Shown here: piece by piece, positions 32,931 through 43,446 of the stretch
Position numbering within the stretch: the stretch's first letter is position 1
Layout of the letters: each line of letters begins with the position of its first letter
Assembly: GCF_009753675.1 (NCBI RefSeq)
Contig: NZ_WQLV01000005.1
Coordinates: forward strand, 248,001-312,000
Length of the DNA: 64,000 nucleotides
Source: Parasedimentitalea huanghaiensis
GTDB taxonomy: Bacteria > Pseudomonadota > Alphaproteobacteria > Rhodobacterales > Rhodobacteraceae
Direction: 5' to 3'
Translations under genes and position numbers: made by a program
The notes under the pieces: model-generated
What the model saw: the letters and a program-made list of their open reading frames with translations, nothing else
Told to the model about the DNA's origin: nothing
Database searches by the model: none

Positions 32931-34184
32931 ATGCGGTTTTCAGGCTGGCGCGTGCTCAAGGAAGGGCTGACAGGCAACAAAGGCTGGGCGCCACATTGGC
33001 GGGACCCTGAACCGCAGCCTGAATACGATGTGGTAATCATCGGCGGTGGTGGCCATGGGCTGGCCACAGCCTATAATCTGGCCAAAGAACACGGCATTAC
33101 CAATGTGGCAGTGCTTGAAAAAGGTTATCTTGGCGGCGGCAATGTGGGCCGCAATACCACCATCGTGCGCGCCAATTATTATCTTCCGGGCAACTCTGAA
33201 TTCTATTCGCACTCACTGAAACAGTGGGAAGGGCTGGAAGAAGAGCTGAACTATAACGTGATGATGTCTCAGCGTGGTCAAATCATGGTGTATCACAACG
33301 ATGGTCAGCGCGATGCCATGGTGCGGCGCGGCAATGCAATCATCAATCAGGGTGACGATGCGGAATTGTTAAACCGCGAAGCGCTGCGCAAATTGGTGCC
33401 AATTCTGAATTACGACAATGCACGTTTTCCAATCATGGGTGGCTTGTTGCAGCGTCGCGCGGGTACGGCCCGGCATGATGCCGTTGCCTGGGGATTTGCC
33501 CGCGGCGCTGACCAGCGCGGGGTGGACCTGATCCAGAACTGCGAAGTCACTGGGATCGACGTTGAGAATGGCAAGGTGCGGGGAGTGCAAACCAGCCGTG
33601 GGGTCATCCGCGCCAAGAAGGTTGCACTGGCCGCTGCGGGCCGGTCAGGGCAGGTTGCGGCGATGGCAGGGCTGCGATTGCCGATCGAAAGCCACGTTCT
33701 GCAGGCCTTTGTCAGTGAAGGCATCAAACCTGTTCTGAACCATGTTGTGTCCTTTGCCGAAGGCCATCTCTATGTCAGCCAGTCCGATAAGGGCGGGTTG
33801 GTGTTTGGCAGCTACCTTGATTTCTATAGTTCTTATGCGGCGCGGGGCAACTTGCCGATGGTCGAACACACGATGGAAACCTGCGTTTCAATGGTTCCGG
33901 CACTGGCAAAGGCCAAGGTGCTGCGCAGTTGGGGGGGCATCATGGATATGACGCCGGATGGCTCTCCGATCATTGATCATTCGGGGATTGAAGGGCTCTA
34001 CCTGAATTGTGGTTGGTGCTATGGTGGCTTCAAGGCAATTCCCGGATCCGGCAATGCCTATGCACATCTGATTGCCACGGACCGCCCGCATGGGGCGGCC
34101 ACCAAATTCAAACTGGACCGGTTCCGCTCGGGGCAGGGGTTGATGGATGAGGAGGGGACCGGTGCGCAACACAACCTGCATTGA
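32931..34184 (+). CDS. soxB: Sarcosine oxidase beta subunit
   Basis: A 417-residue flavoprotein subunit of the cytoplasmic heterotetrameric sarcosine oxidase, which demethylates sarcosine to glycine and passes the methyl group to tetrahydrofolate. FAD-binding VVIIGGGGHGLATAY is at about residues 34-48. The histidine in GTARHDAVAWGFARG matches the covalent FMN attachment site of the family. GGAGGT lies close upstream. First gene of soxBDAG. Confidence 0.95.
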   Translation: MRFSGWRVLKEGLTGNKGWAPHWRDPEPQPEYDVVIIGGGGHGLATAYNLAKEHGITNVAVLEKGYLGGGNVGRNTTIVRANYYLPGNSEFYSHSLKQWEGLEEELNYNVMMSQRGQIMVYHNDGQRDAMVRRGNAIINQGDDAELLNREALRKLVPILNYDNARFPIMGGLLQRRAGTARHDAVAWGFARGADQRGVDLIQNCEVTGIDVENGKVRGVQTSRGVIRAKKVALAAAGRSGQVAAMAGLRLPIESHVLQAFVSEGIKPVLNHVVSFAEGHLYVSQSDKGGLVFGSYLDFYSSYAARGNLPMVEHTMETCVSMVPALAKAKVLRSWGGIMDMTPDGSPIIDHSGIEGLYLNCGWCYGGFKAIPGSGNAYAHLIATDRPHGAATKFKLDRFRSGQGLMDEEGTGAQHNLH

Positions 34185-34277
34185 TCTGATGAACGGCCAT
34201 CGGCTAAGGGGCTCTGCCCCCTCGGCACAGGGGCCTCACCCCCGGAGTAGTTTTAGCAAAAAGAAGGGGCTTGGCGT
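34185..34277. repeat. GC-rich hairpin repeat between soxB and soxD
   Basis: A short GC-rich stretch in which GGGGCTCTGCCCCC forms a perfect hairpin, followed by GGCACAGGGGCCTCACCCCCGG. Such elements are scattered between genes in Roseobacter-type genomes. It may stabilise the soxB end of the transcript. Only one clear copy is seen here. Confidence 0.4.
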
Positions 34278-34547
34278 ATGAGGATTATATGTCCCATTTG
34301 CGGCGACCGGGACCGACGTGAATTCTATGTCAAAGGCGCGGCCTTGGCACGACCCGAAGCCAGCGCAACGCTGGAAGACTGGCACGACCATGTGAATCTG
34401 CGCGATAACCCCGCAGGTGAAATCAAAGAGCTATGGTATCACGAAATGGGTTGCAGTGCCTGGATCGAAGTCTGCCGCAGTACCGTTAGCCATGAAATTG
34501 TGTCTACGCGGTTGGCTTCAACTGCGGATCTGGGGGGCAAACGATGA
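34278..34547 (+). CDS. soxD: Sarcosine oxidase delta subunit
   Basis: An 89-residue zinc-binding subunit. CPICGDRDRREF near the N-terminus and the HEMGCSAWIEVCR segment near residues 55-67 supply the Cys/His zinc ligands typical of SoxD. It overlaps soxA by four bases (ATGA), indicating coupled translation. Confidence 0.93.
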   Translation: MRIICPICGDRDRREFYVKGAALARPEASATLEDWHDHVNLRDNPAGEIKELWYHEMGCSAWIEVCRSTVSHEIVSTRLASTADLGGKR

Positions 34548-37474
34548 GGATCGCTGGCAAAGGTCTGTTGCAGGGCGCGAAACCTGTAACCTTCTCGTTC
34601 AATGGTCGCCACATGATGGGCTTGGAAGGCGACACCTTGGCCTCGGCCTTGTTGGCGAATGGTGTGCATCTGGTTGGACGCTCGTTCAAGTACCACCGCC
34701 CGCGCGGAATTCTGACCGCAGGCAGTGAAGAGCCAAACGCGCTGGTGACCGTTGGGTCGGGTGCGCAGCAGGATCCAAATATCCGTGCCACCCAGCAAGA
34801 AATATTCGAAGGATTAGAAGCCCGCAGCCAGAACTGCTGGCCCTCGGTTGAATATGATGTGCAGGCGGTCAACGATTTGGCCGCGCCGTTTTTTGGGGCC
34901 GGGTTTTATTACAAGACATTCATGTGGCCCTCAGCCTTCTGGGAAAAAATCTATGAACCCACTATCCGTAAGGCAGCCGGACTAGGGGCATTATCGGGAC
35001 AGCCGGATCCAGATATTTCGGAAAAAGCCTATGCCTCTTGTGATCTGCTGGTGATTGGCTCTGGCCCTGCGGGGTTGATGGCGGCGCTGGTGGCAGGTCG
35101 CGCTGGTGCTGACGTGATTTTGGCCGAAGAAGATGCCAGCATGGGTGGTCGGCTGTTGTCCGAGGTTGAGCAAGTTGACGGTCTGCCCGGAGTGGACTGG
35201 GTGGCACAGGTTCTGGCAGAGCTGGGGGACATGGATAATGTCCGTCTGATGCCGCGCACCGCCATTACCGGCGCTTATGATCAGGGCACTTATGGTGCAT
35301 TGGAACGGGTGGCGCATCATCACTCCCGCCGTGCCGGCCTGCCGCGCGAGTGCTTTTGGCGTATCGTGGCTAAGCGGGCTGTCTTAGCGGCTGGAGCGAT
35401 AGAGCGCCCCATTGCCTTTGCCAACAACGACCGTCCCGGCATCATGACCGCCAGTGCGGTGCGCAGTTATCTGAACCGTTGGGGCGTCGCACCGGGGCAG
35501 CGGGTGACGCTGTTTGCCAACAACGATCAGGCCCATCACACCGCGCGCGACTTGGTGCAGGCAGGGATGCATGTGGCAATGGTGGTGGACAGTCGCCATG
35601 ATGCCCCGGATAGTGATTTGTTCCCAGTGATGAAGGGCGCTCAGGTCTGTAACACAGGCGGGCGCAAACGCATTGACAGTATCACCGTGCGTTCGGTGGC
35701 GGGTGAAGAACGTATCCAGACCGATTGTCTGGCGATGTCCGGCGGCTGGAACCCGACGCTGCACCTGACCTGCCATTTGAACGGCCGCCCCCAGTGGAAC
35801 CGCGATATCGCCAGCTTTGTGCCAACGCCAGGAACTGTTCCGGGACTGGCCTGCGCCGGGGCTTGCAACGGTGAATTCTCAACCGCTGGCGCGCTGCGTG
35901 AAGGGGCTGAGGTCGCCGGGCAGGCCTTGCAGGAGCTCGGGCTGGAGGGTGTTGATGCCACGCTGCCGCAGGCGGGGGATGATGCCTATAACATGACCGC
36001 AATATGGGCCGTGCCCGGGAAAGGGCGCGCTTGGCTGGATTTCCAAAATGATGTGACGGTCAAAGATGTGAAGCAGGCCGCGACCGAGAACTTTCGTTCG
36101 GTCGAGCATATGAAACGCTACACCACACAAGGTATGGCGACGGATCAGGGCAAGAACTCGAACGTGGCGGCGCTGGCGGTGCTGGCGGATGCAACTGGTC
36201 GGGGGATACCGGAAACCGGAACAACAACCTTCCGCCCTCCATTTGTGCCAGTGTCCATGGCGGCCATGGGGGCAGGGGCCGCGGGCATGGGGTTCAAACC
36301 ACAGCGGTTCCTTACTTCCCATCTGGCCAGCAAGGAACTGGGCGCAGAGCAGATCGAAGTCGGGCTGTGGTACCGCGCCAGTTACTTCCCTGAAGGTGAT
36401 GAAAGCAACTGGCGGCAATCCTGTGATCGTGAGATTGGGTTGGTGCGTGATCATGTCGGTGTCTGCGATGTCTCCACCCTGGGTAAGATTGATATTCAGG
36501 GACCAGACGCGGCCAAACTGCTGGATTTCGTCTATACCAACACCTTCAGCTCCCTGAAGGTTGGCAAGGTCCGTTATGGGTTGATGTTGCGCGAAGATGG
36601 TTTTGTCATGGATGATGGCACCACTGCGCGCATGGGCGACCATCACTATGTGATGACCACCACTACGGCGGCCGCAGGGCAGGTGATGGCGCATCTGGAG
36701 TTCGTGCGTCAGGCGCTGCGCCCTGAATGGGATGTGCAAATCACCTCGGTGACCGAGCAATGGGCGCAGTTTGCTGTGGCTGGTCCCAAGTCGCGCGAGC
36801 TGTTGAACGGTATCTTGAGCGAAAAAATCGACAACGACAGCTGGCCCTTTATGGGCTGCGGGACGGTTGATGTGATGGGGGTGCAGGGGCGGTTGTTCCG
36901 GATCTCCTTCTCGGGGGAGATGGCCTATGAACTGGCGGTGCCAGCCCGTTATGGCGATGCGCTGTTTCGTGAATTGGTAAGCCGAGCCAAAGCCCTTGAC
37001 GGTGGGGCATACGGTATGGAGGCCCTGAATGTCCTGCGCATTGAAAAGGGCTTTCTGACCCATGCTGAGCTGAACGGCACCGTCACCGCCTTTGATCTTG
37101 GACTGCAGGGTATGGTGTCGAAAAAGAAAGACTGTATCGGCAAACCGATGTCGGCGCGTCCGGGGCTCATGGCTGAAGATCGCCAGCGGCTGGTGGGGTT
37201 GAAACCCGTCGGTGCAGTGAAGCAACTGACCAGCGGTGCTCATCTGTTCAACCCTGATGATCCAGTTGAACGGATCTATGATCAGGGCTATGTCACCTCG
37301 GTTGGGTTCTCACCGGCGCTGGGCCATATGATTGGCCTGGCATTCCTTAAATCCGGCCCCGACCGCATCGGTGATACCGTGCGCTTGGTGGATCATCTGC
37401 GGGGCATTGATGCGCTCTGCGAGGTGGTCGATCCGGTATTCTTTGACCCGGAAGGAACCCGTGCCCGTGGCTGA
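34544..37474 (+). CDS. soxA: Sarcosine oxidase alpha subunit
   Basis: A 976-residue NAD- and folate-binding subunit. Order: N-terminal 2Fe-2S-like fold (Fer2_4 type, without cysteine cluster residues), a nucleotide-binding domain starting at LLVIGSGPAGLMAALVAGR (about 167), and a C-terminal aminomethyltransferase (GcvT-like) domain from about 600 that takes the methyl group to form 5,10-methylene-THF. Length is standard. Coupled to soxD upstream and to soxG downstream, whose start lies inside its last codons. Confidence 0.95.
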   Translation: MRIAGKGLLQGAKPVTFSFNGRHMMGLEGDTLASALLANGVHLVGRSFKYHRPRGILTAGSEEPNALVTVGSGAQQDPNIRATQQEIFEGLEARSQNCWPSVEYDVQAVNDLAAPFFGAGFYYKTFMWPSAFWEKIYEPTIRKAAGLGALSGQPDPDISEKAYASCDLLVIGSGPAGLMAALVAGRAGADVILAEEDASMGGRLLSEVEQVDGLPGVDWVAQVLAELGDMDNVRLMPRTAITGAYDQGTYGALERVAHHHSRRAGLPRECFWRIVAKRAVLAAGAIERPIAFANNDRPGIMTASAVRSYLNRWGVAPGQRVTLFANNDQAHHTARDLVQAGMHVAMVVDSRHDAPDSDLFPVMKGAQVCNTGGRKRIDSITVRSVAGEERIQTDCLAMSGGWNPTLHLTCHLNGRPQWNRDIASFVPTPGTVPGLACAGACNGEFSTAGALREGAEVAGQALQELGLEGVDATLPQAGDDAYNMTAIWAVPGKGRAWLDFQNDVTVKDVKQAATENFRSVEHMKRYTTQGMATDQGKNSNVAALAVLADATGRGIPETGTTTFRPPFVPVSMAAMGAGAAGMGFKPQRFLTSHLASKELGAEQIEVGLWYRASYFPEGDESNWRQSCDREIGLVRDHVGVCDVSTLGKIDIQGPDAAKLLDFVYTNTFSSLKVGKVRYGLMLREDGFVMDDGTTARMGDHHYVMTTTTAAAGQVMAHLEFVRQALRPEWDVQITSVTEQWAQFAVAGPKSRELLNGILSEKIDNDSWPFMGCGTVDVMGVQGRLFRISFSGEMAYELAVPARYGDALFRELVSRAKALDGGAYGMEALNVLRIEKGFLTHAELNGTVTAFDLGLQGMVSKKKDCIGKPMSARPGLMAEDRQRLVGLKPVGAVKQLTSGAHLFNPDDPVERIYDQGYVTSVGFSPALGHMIGLAFLKSGPDRIGDTVRLVDHLRGIDALCEVVDPVFFDPEGTRARG

Positions 37475-38012
37475 TCTAATAGCATTGACACCCTGTGACG
37501 GAATTCTGCCTGTAACCATAGGCAGCATAAACCTGACCGAAGATGTCCCAGCGGCCATGACCCTGATCGCGCCCTGTGCAGGACAGGAAGAGGCGGTGAG
37601 CGCGACGATGGAGGCCGCACACGGCATGGCATTTCCCGCAGTAAACCGCAGCACCGGTAAGGCTGGTGCGCGGGCCATCTGGTTTGGACAGGGGGCAGCG
37701 TTGCTGCAAGGACCTGCTGCGACGCAAGAATTGGCGGATATCGCAGCGCTTACCGACCAAAGCGACGCTTGGACCGTGGTGCGGCTGGAGGGTGAATCCG
37801 CAGCGGCAGTCTTGGCCCGGTTGGCGCCCGTTGACCTTCGTAGTCACCTTTTCAAAAGAGGACACACCGCACGCTGTGAAGTGTCGCACATGATGGGCTC
37901 GATCACTCGGGTGGGGCCAGAGGCGTTTCAGATCATGGTGTTTCGCTCTATGGCCCGTACATTGGTGCATGATTTGAAAACAGCGATGGCGGCGGTGGAT
38001 GCACGCGGTTAG
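37461..38012 (+). CDS. soxG: Sarcosine oxidase gamma subunit
   Basis: A 183-residue gamma subunit, which wedges between alpha and beta and has a GcvT-like fold (GESAAAVLARLAPVDLR, then EVSHMMGSITRVG). The GTG at 37461 is chosen because GGAAGGA lies about five bases upstream; a GTG at 37467 is also possible. It overlaps the end of soxA by 14 bases. No folate genes follow, unlike in many sox operons. Confidence 0.88.
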   Translation: MPVADLIALTPCDGILPVTIGSINLTEDVPAAMTLIAPCAGQEEAVSATMEAAHGMAFPAVNRSTGKAGARAIWFGQGAALLQGPAATQELADIAALTDQSDAWTVVRLEGESAAAVLARLAPVDLRSHLFKRGHTARCEVSHMMGSITRVGPEAFQIMVFRSMARTLVHDLKTAMAAVDARG

Positions 38013-38050
38013 TCTGTGCGCAACTTATCTGATTCACCGGAGCTGCCCCA

Positions 38051-38368
38051 ATGACGATCCGAACTGCCCTGATCCCCGTTCTGACTGCGGTTGTAATGGC
38101 CTCACCTGTCGTCGCCGCTGAAAGCGCCAAGGAAACCTGTGGGTATCAGGCGGACGTGGTGGCGGCGATTCAGCAGGCACGGCTGGACCGTGTCAAAGAA
38201 CGCGATCTGAGTGATGTGTTGATCACTGATGAAACAAGCTGGCCCGAGAATTACAATGCTGCCATTCCGCTGATCGCGCCCTGGATCTATGATCAGAAAA
38301 TGAAAGTGATCCGCAATGAGGATCTGGGCGCTGTTTGGAACGAACAGTGTCTGGCGCAGTCCCAGTAA
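38051..38368 (+). CDS. Small periplasmic hypothetical protein
   Basis: A 105-residue protein with a Sec signal peptide (about 1-22, ending VVA) and a mature part of about 80 residues with two cysteines (KETCGY and NEQCLAQ) that could form a disulphide. It lies 38 bp after soxG on the same strand and may share its transcript. Family not recognised; no role in sarcosine metabolism can be inferred. Confidence 0.75.
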   Translation: MTIRTALIPVLTAVVMASPVVAAESAKETCGYQADVVAAIQQARLDRVKERDLSDVLITDETSWPENYNAAIPLIAPWIYDQKMKVIRNEDLGAVWNEQCLAQSQ

Positions 38369-38450
38369 GCCTCTAGCTTTTCTCTGAACGACGTCGCTCC
38401 AGACCTGTCTCGGTCTTGGATTTCGCCCTCTATTCTGGCACACTGTTTCT

Positions 38451-40433
38451 ATGTCTTTGCCTCCAGGTTTCCTTGATGAACTGCGCACCCGTGTCAGCCT
38501 AAGCCAGGTTGTCGGGCGTAAAGTCATGTGGGATCAGCGTAAATCGAATATGGGTAAGGGCGACATGTGGGCGCCGTGCCCGTTTCACCATGAAAAGTCC
38601 GCTAGTTTTCACGTCGATGACCGCAAGGGATTCTATTATTGTTTTGGCTGTCAGGCCAAGGGCGATGCAATTGGATTTGTACAGGAAACCGAAAATGTCG
38701 GTTTCATGGAAGCGGTCCAAATCATCGCAACCGAAGCTGGGATGGAAATGCCCGCCCGCGACCCCAAAGCGCAACAGAAACAGGACCGCCGCACATTATT
38801 GGTGGATGTGATGGAACAGGCGGTACAATTCTTCCGTCTGCAGCTGAACACTGGTCGGGCGCATGATGCACGGGCTTATCTGGATCGGCGCGGCATGTCG
38901 GCCCAATCGCTGGAGCGCTGGGAGATCGGCTTTGCCCCCGATGGCTGGCAGAACTTGTGGGATCATCTGCGTGGTAAAGGTGTTGAGGAAGACCTGATCA
39001 TTGGCGCCGGTCTGGCGAAACCGTCAACCAAGGGCGGCAAACCTTATGACACCTTCCGCAATCGTATCATGTTCCCAATCCGTGATGCACGGGGGCGGGC
39101 CATTGCCTTTGGTGGTCGCGCGATGGATCCAAATGATAATGCCAAATACCTGAACTCTCCCGAAACTGAACTGTTCGACAAGGGCCGCAGTCTTTACAAT
39201 CACGCACCCGCGCGCACTTCGGCCGGTAAAGGTCAACCGCTACTGGTGGCCGAAGGCTATATGGATGTGATTGCCCTTGCGGATGGCGGGTTCGAAGCAG
39301 CAGTGGCCCCACTGGGCACTGCTGTCACAGAAAACCAGTTGATGATGATGTGGCGCATCGCGGATGAGCCGATCATTGCGCTGGACGGTGATACTGCGGG
39401 TCTGCGCGCAGCGATGCGGCTGATCGATTTGGCCCTGCCGCTGCTAGAGGCTGGTAAGTCGCTACGCTTTGCCATGATGCCCGAGGGCAAAGACCCTGAT
39501 GATTTGATCCGTAGTCAGGGGCCGCAGGCCGTACAGGCGCTACTGGATCAGGCGGTCCCAATGGTGCGGCTGCTGTGGCAACGCGAAACTGACGGCAAGG
39601 TGTTTGACAGTCCCGAACGCAAGGCCGGGTTGGACAAAAGCCTGCGCGAAAAGATCAAACTGATCCGCGATCCTTCAATCCGTAAACACTATGGCGATGA
39701 CATCAAGGAAATGCGCTGGGCGTTGTTCCGGGGCAGCCGCAAACCACCGCGGGCAGGGTTTAACCCCAGTGGAGGCTTCAAGGATGGTGCACGCGGGAAA
39801 TGGAAGCCTGGCAAGCCAGTGCCGCAGCCTCTGGCCAGCACCAAGAGCTCGATGTTAGCCGCTGCTGACGATCAGGCGGCCATTGCAATGCGCGAGGCCG
39901 TGATCCTGGCAAGTGCCATTGCCACTCCGGCGGTAATCGTTGAATTCGAAGCCAATTTTGAACGCATGCCCTGCGCGGACCCGGATCATGCCATCCTGCG
40001 CGACCTGATCCTGCGCTATGGACTGGGTGCACCGGATCAGCTTCGCGATGAAATACTCTATGCTTTGGGACCGTACGCCCTTGAAAACCTGCATGCGCTT
40101 CGCCATGTCGCAATCAGCCCCTGCCTGCGCAAACCCGGCAATCTGGAAATCGCCAGCCTGACGTTAAGTGAAGAATTCGCCAAAATCGAAGCGCGACATG
40201 GGTTGGATGCTGAACTTGCCGAGGCAGAGGAGGATCTGTCAGGTCTGGCAGATGAAGCAGTAACCTGGCGTTTGGGGCAGGCTGCCGAAGCCCGAAACAA
40301 GGCCGTCCGCAGTGAAAACGAAGACCGCGCTCAATATGACATTGCAGACAACGGCGCGCGTCTGGATAGAGAAGAACGTGACCTCTTAAGTGCGCTAACA
40401 GATGGAATCAACTTCTCACGAAAACAGCGCTGA
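38451..40433 (+). CDS. dnaG: DNA primase DnaG
   Basis: A 660-residue primase making RNA primers for replication. The N-terminal CHC2 zinc finger has Cys43, His46, Cys64 and Cys67. The TOPRIM catalytic core follows, with the glutamate in LLVAEGYMDVIAL near residue 268 and DGDTAG further on. The C-terminal DnaB-binding domain is helical. Length fits alphaproteobacteria. Followed by rpoD, the remainder of the macromolecular synthesis operon without rpsU. Confidence 0.97.
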   Translation: MSLPPGFLDELRTRVSLSQVVGRKVMWDQRKSNMGKGDMWAPCPFHHEKSASFHVDDRKGFYYCFGCQAKGDAIGFVQETENVGFMEAVQIIATEAGMEMPARDPKAQQKQDRRTLLVDVMEQAVQFFRLQLNTGRAHDARAYLDRRGMSAQSLERWEIGFAPDGWQNLWDHLRGKGVEEDLIIGAGLAKPSTKGGKPYDTFRNRIMFPIRDARGRAIAFGGRAMDPNDNAKYLNSPETELFDKGRSLYNHAPARTSAGKGQPLLVAEGYMDVIALADGGFEAAVAPLGTAVTENQLMMMWRIADEPIIALDGDTAGLRAAMRLIDLALPLLEAGKSLRFAMMPEGKDPDDLIRSQGPQAVQALLDQAVPMVRLLWQRETDGKVFDSPERKAGLDKSLREKIKLIRDPSIRKHYGDDIKEMRWALFRGSRKPPRAGFNPSGGFKDGARGKWKPGKPVPQPLASTKSSMLAAADDQAAIAMREAVILASAIATPAVIVEFEANFERMPCADPDHAILRDLILRYGLGAPDQLRDEILYALGPYALENLHALRHVAISPCLRKPGNLEIASLTLSEEFAKIEARHGLDAELAEAEEDLSGLADEAVTWRLGQAAEARNKAVRSENEDRAQYDIADNGARLDREERDLLSALTDGINFSRKQR

Positions 40434-40548
40434 GTCGTTTTGATAAGGAAGTGCTTAAAAAAACCGGGTAAACCGGGTAACGAATCACTCGATTCACGCG
40501 AATCACTAACGTGAACCGAATCGCCTTTAGTCCCTGCAGGAGCTTTTA
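40434..40548 (+). promoter_or_regulatory. rpoD upstream region with short direct repeats
   Basis: 115 bp between dnaG and rpoD. It contains tandem ACCGGGTAA copies and two or three copies of CGAATCAC near 40480-40510, then GCAGGAGC as the rpoD ribosome site. The repeats could be an operator or promoter element for rpoD; this is inference. Confidence 0.4.
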
Positions 40549-42534
40549 ATGGCCGCCAAAGACACCGACGACCGCAAACGTGACGACCAGGAACCGGAAA
40601 CTTCTCTGGATATGAGTCAGGCCGCCGTCAAAAAGATGATCGCTGAGGCCCGTGAAAAGGGTTACATCACCTACGATCAGCTGAACAAGGTTTTGCCACC
40701 CGATCAGGTGGGCTCGGAACAGATCGAAGACGTGATGTCGATGCTTTCGGAAATGGGCATCAACATCATCGAGGACGAGGAAGCCGAAGAGGAAGAGCAA
40801 AAAGGCTCGACCGAGCTGGTCACTGCTGAGGGTACCCGTGAAGTTGCTGTAGCTTCTGCTGCGTCTGAGAAACTGGATCGTACCGATGATCCGGTTCGCA
40901 TGTACCTGCGGGAAATGGGCTCGGTTGAACTGCTCAGCCGCGAGGGCGAAATCGCCATCGCCAAGCGGATCGAAGCTGGCCGCAACACGATGATTGCTGG
41001 CTTATGTGAAAGCCCTCTGACCTTTCAGGCGATTACGATCTGGCATGACGAACTTCTGACCGAAGATATTCTGTTGCGCGACGTCATTGATCTGGAAACC
41101 ACCTTTGGCAATACGATGAATGAGGATGGAACACCTCAGGAACCGGTTGTCGCAAGTACAGCGACAAAAGCTGAAAAGCCTGAAGGCGGGAACCCCGAGC
41201 TGGACGCTGATGGCAATGCAATCAGCAACGACGACGACGATGATGATGAAGACGATCAGGCAAACCTGTCTTTGGCTGCGATGGAAGCCGCGCTGAAGGA
41301 TCAGGTTCTGACCATGTTGGAGCGGATCTCGTCTGACTATGCTGAACTGTCGGAAATGCAGGACAGCCGGATTTCGGCCACCCTGAACGAAGACGGATCT
41401 TTTAGCGAAAAGGACGAGGCCAGATATCAGGCCCTGCGGTCTGAAATCGTCGAGTTGGTGAATGAACTTCACCTGCATAACAACCGTATCGACGCGCTGA
41501 TCGACCAGCTGTACGGCATCAACCGCCGGGTTATGCAGATTGACGGTTCGATGGTGAAACTGGCTGACCAGGCTCGTATCAACCGCCGTGAGTTTGTCGA
41601 GGCCTACCGTGGTCGTGAACTGGATCCAAACTGGTTGGCCGAGATGGGCGAAAAGCCGGGTCGCGGCTGGAAAATGTTCATCGAACGCTCAACTGACAAG
41701 GTCGAAGAGCTGCGCGCTGATATCGCTCAGGTCGGTCAGTATGTTGGTTTGGACATCTCGGAATTCCGCCGCATCGTTCAGCAGGTTCAAAAGGGCGAAA
41801 AAGAAGCCCGCGCTGCCAAGAAAGAAATGGTCGAGGCCAACCTGCGTCTGGTGATCTCGATTGCCAAAAAATACACCAATCGTGGCCTGCAGTTCCTGGA
41901 TCTCATTCAGGAAGGTAACATCGGCCTGATGAAAGCGGTGGATAAGTTCGAATACCGCCGCGGCTACAAGTTCTCGACCTATGCGACATGGTGGATCCGT
42001 CAGGCGATCACCCGCTCGATCGCCGATCAGGCCCGCACCATCCGTATTCCGGTGCATATGATCGAGACCATCAACAAACTGGTCCGCACCGGTCGTCAGA
42101 TGCTGCACGAAATCGGTCGCGAGCCTACACCGGAAGAACTGGCTGAAAAGCTGCAGATGCCGCTGGAGAAGGTTCGCAAGGTGATGAAGATCGCCAAAGA
42201 ACCAATTTCACTGGAAACCCCAATTGGCGACGAAGAAGACAGCCAGCTGGGCGATTTCATCGAAGACAAGAACGCGGTTCTACCGCTGGATTCCGCCATT
42301 CAGGAGAACCTGAAGGAAACCACCACGCGGGTTCTGTCCTCGCTGACACCGCGCGAAGAACGCGTGTTGCGGATGCGCTTTGGTATCGGCATGAACACCG
42401 ACCACACGCTGGAAGAAGTCGGCCAGCAGTTCTCGGTGACCCGCGAACGGATCCGTCAGATCGAAGCCAAGGCGCTGCGGAAGCTGAAGCACCCAAGCCG
42501 AAGCAGGAAGCTGCGGAGTTTCCTGGATCAGTGA
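40549..42534 (+). CDS. rpoD: RNA polymerase primary sigma factor sigma-70
   Basis: A 661-residue housekeeping sigma factor. Region 1.1 is at the N-terminus; region 1.2 begins near [17 protein letters not shown] non-conserved acidic insert with a run of aspartates is at about 222-235. Region 2 has [18 protein letters not shown] for -10 recognition, and region 4 has [15 protein letters not shown] for -35 recognition. All core regions are intact. It is followed by a strong terminator. Confidence 0.97.
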   Translation: MAAKDTDDRKRDDQEPETSLDMSQAAVKKMIAEAREKGYITYDQLNKVLPPDQVGSEQIEDVMSMLSEMGINIIEDEEAEEEEQKGSTELVTAEGTREVAVASAASEKLDRTDDPVRMYLREMGSVELLSREGEIAIAKRIEAGRNTMIAGLCESPLTFQAITIWHDELLTEDILLRDVIDLETTFGNTMNEDGTPQEPVVASTATKAEKPEGGNPELDADGNAISNDDDDDDEDDQANLSLAAMEAALKDQVLTMLERISSDYAELSEMQDSRISATLNEDGSFSEKDEARYQALRSEIVELVNELHLHNNRIDALIDQLYGINRRVMQIDGSMVKLADQARINRREFVEAYRGRELDPNWLAEMGEKPGRGWKMFIERSTDKVEELRADIAQVGQYVGLDISEFRRIVQQVQKGEKEARAAKKEMVEANLRLVISIAKKYTNRGLQFLDLIQEGNIGLMKAVDKFEYRRGYKFSTYATWWIRQAITRSIADQARTIRIPVHMIETINKLVRTGRQMLHEIGREPTPEELAEKLQMPLEKVRKVMKIAKEPISLETPIGDEEDSQLGDFIEDKNAVLPLDSAIQENLKETTTRVLSSLTPREERVLRMRFGIGMNTDHTLEEVGQQFSVTRERIRQIEAKALRKLKHPSRSRKLRSFLDQ

Positions 42535-42540
42535 TTATGA

Positions 42541-42567
42541 GGGCGCCCTGTTGGGCGTCCTTTTTTT
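42541..42567 (+). terminator. rpoD intrinsic terminator
   Basis: An 8-bp stem GGGCGCCC / GGGCGTCC (one G-T pair) with a TGTT loop and seven T residues, six bases after the rpoD stop. Confidence 0.93.
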
Positions 42568-42575
42568 AGCGAGGA

Positions 42576-42779
42576 TCACATGGGATAGATTTCATATGTG
42601 ATCTTCACACTTCCGCTTGGGGTTTTGTAGCGGTCTGGTAGTACTTGGCCAACGAGGCCGTGCCCATTCGGCAGTGAAGAATGATGAATGTAATCATTCA
42701 ACTTCCAAATTGCGTCGCCAGTCTTCCATTCCATTTCGATCTGCGTTTTCTGGGTGGCACCCCATTGAAATTCCGTCAT
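42576..42779 (-). CDS. Small hypothetical protein
   Basis: A 67-residue soluble protein, Trp- and Tyr-rich, with no motif I recognise. The start at 42779 is well supported by AGGAG seven bases upstream; an earlier opening at 42821 is not. It is convergent with rpoD. Composition suggests a compact beta-strand fold. Confidence 0.65.
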   Translation of the reverse strand: MTEFQWGATQKTQIEMEWKTGDAIWKLNDYIHHSSLPNGHGLVGQVLPDRYKTPSGSVKITYEIYPM

Positions 42780-43043
42780 TCTAGTCTCCTGGTTCTGTGC
42801 AGCGATATTGCTACAAGGCAATTATAGGACACTTGAGAAGAACACTGCGGCGAATGATTTGATCTTCAGCCCGGCACCGCCGGGCCGTGCCTGACCTTCC
42901 TGTCACGCCGCAGGCGTGCTTTCAGCCAGATGAAGGCGCTTTGCACCTCCCCAAGGTCAAGCGCCCTTCAGAGAATACCGCCCGTTCACTTTCCAAGCCC
43001 CACCCGATATGTCACCATTCATCAAAAGTATAAGGAGCCTGAC

Positions 43044-43322
43044 ATGTCCCTTTTGAAAAAACTCTTTGGCGGGTCTGACGCGGCGGTGCCCAAGGGTCCC
43101 GAGCCTGAAATCTACAAGGATTTCACAATTTTCCCCGATCCTATCGCAGAGGATAAAAACTACCGTCTTGCTGCACGGATCGAGAAAGAGATCGATGGCG
43201 AGCTGAAGATACACAGGCTCATCCGGGCCGACACGCTCAATACAAGCGAAGCTGCTGGCGAGGCTGCGATCCAGAAAGCAAAACTTGTGATCGACCAGAT
43301 GGGCGACCGGTTGTTCAACTGA
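43044..43322 (+). CDS. HlyU-family protein
   Basis: A 92-residue protein of the HlyU family. The N-terminus SLLKKLFGG is the family signature, and the body includes AARIEKEIDGELKIHRLIRAD. Vibrio HlyU regulates virulence genes by DNA binding, but alphaproteobacterial members have no assigned role. AAGGAGCC lies just upstream of the ATG at 43044; longer openings have no ribosome site. Confidence 0.85.
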   Translation: MSLLKKLFGGSDAAVPKGPEPEIYKDFTIFPDPIAEDKNYRLAARIEKEIDGELKIHRLIRADTLNTSEAAGEAAIQKAKLVIDQMGDRLFN

Positions 43323-43446
43323 GCCCACTCAACACAGCTCCGCACCACCCAAGGCGTTAACCATTTGCTAACCCGATGCGTTGCTCTGCACTGGTCTCGG
43401 ACGTAGACTGTTCCCGGTGGTGATGAAAACTCGACTGGGGAATCCG

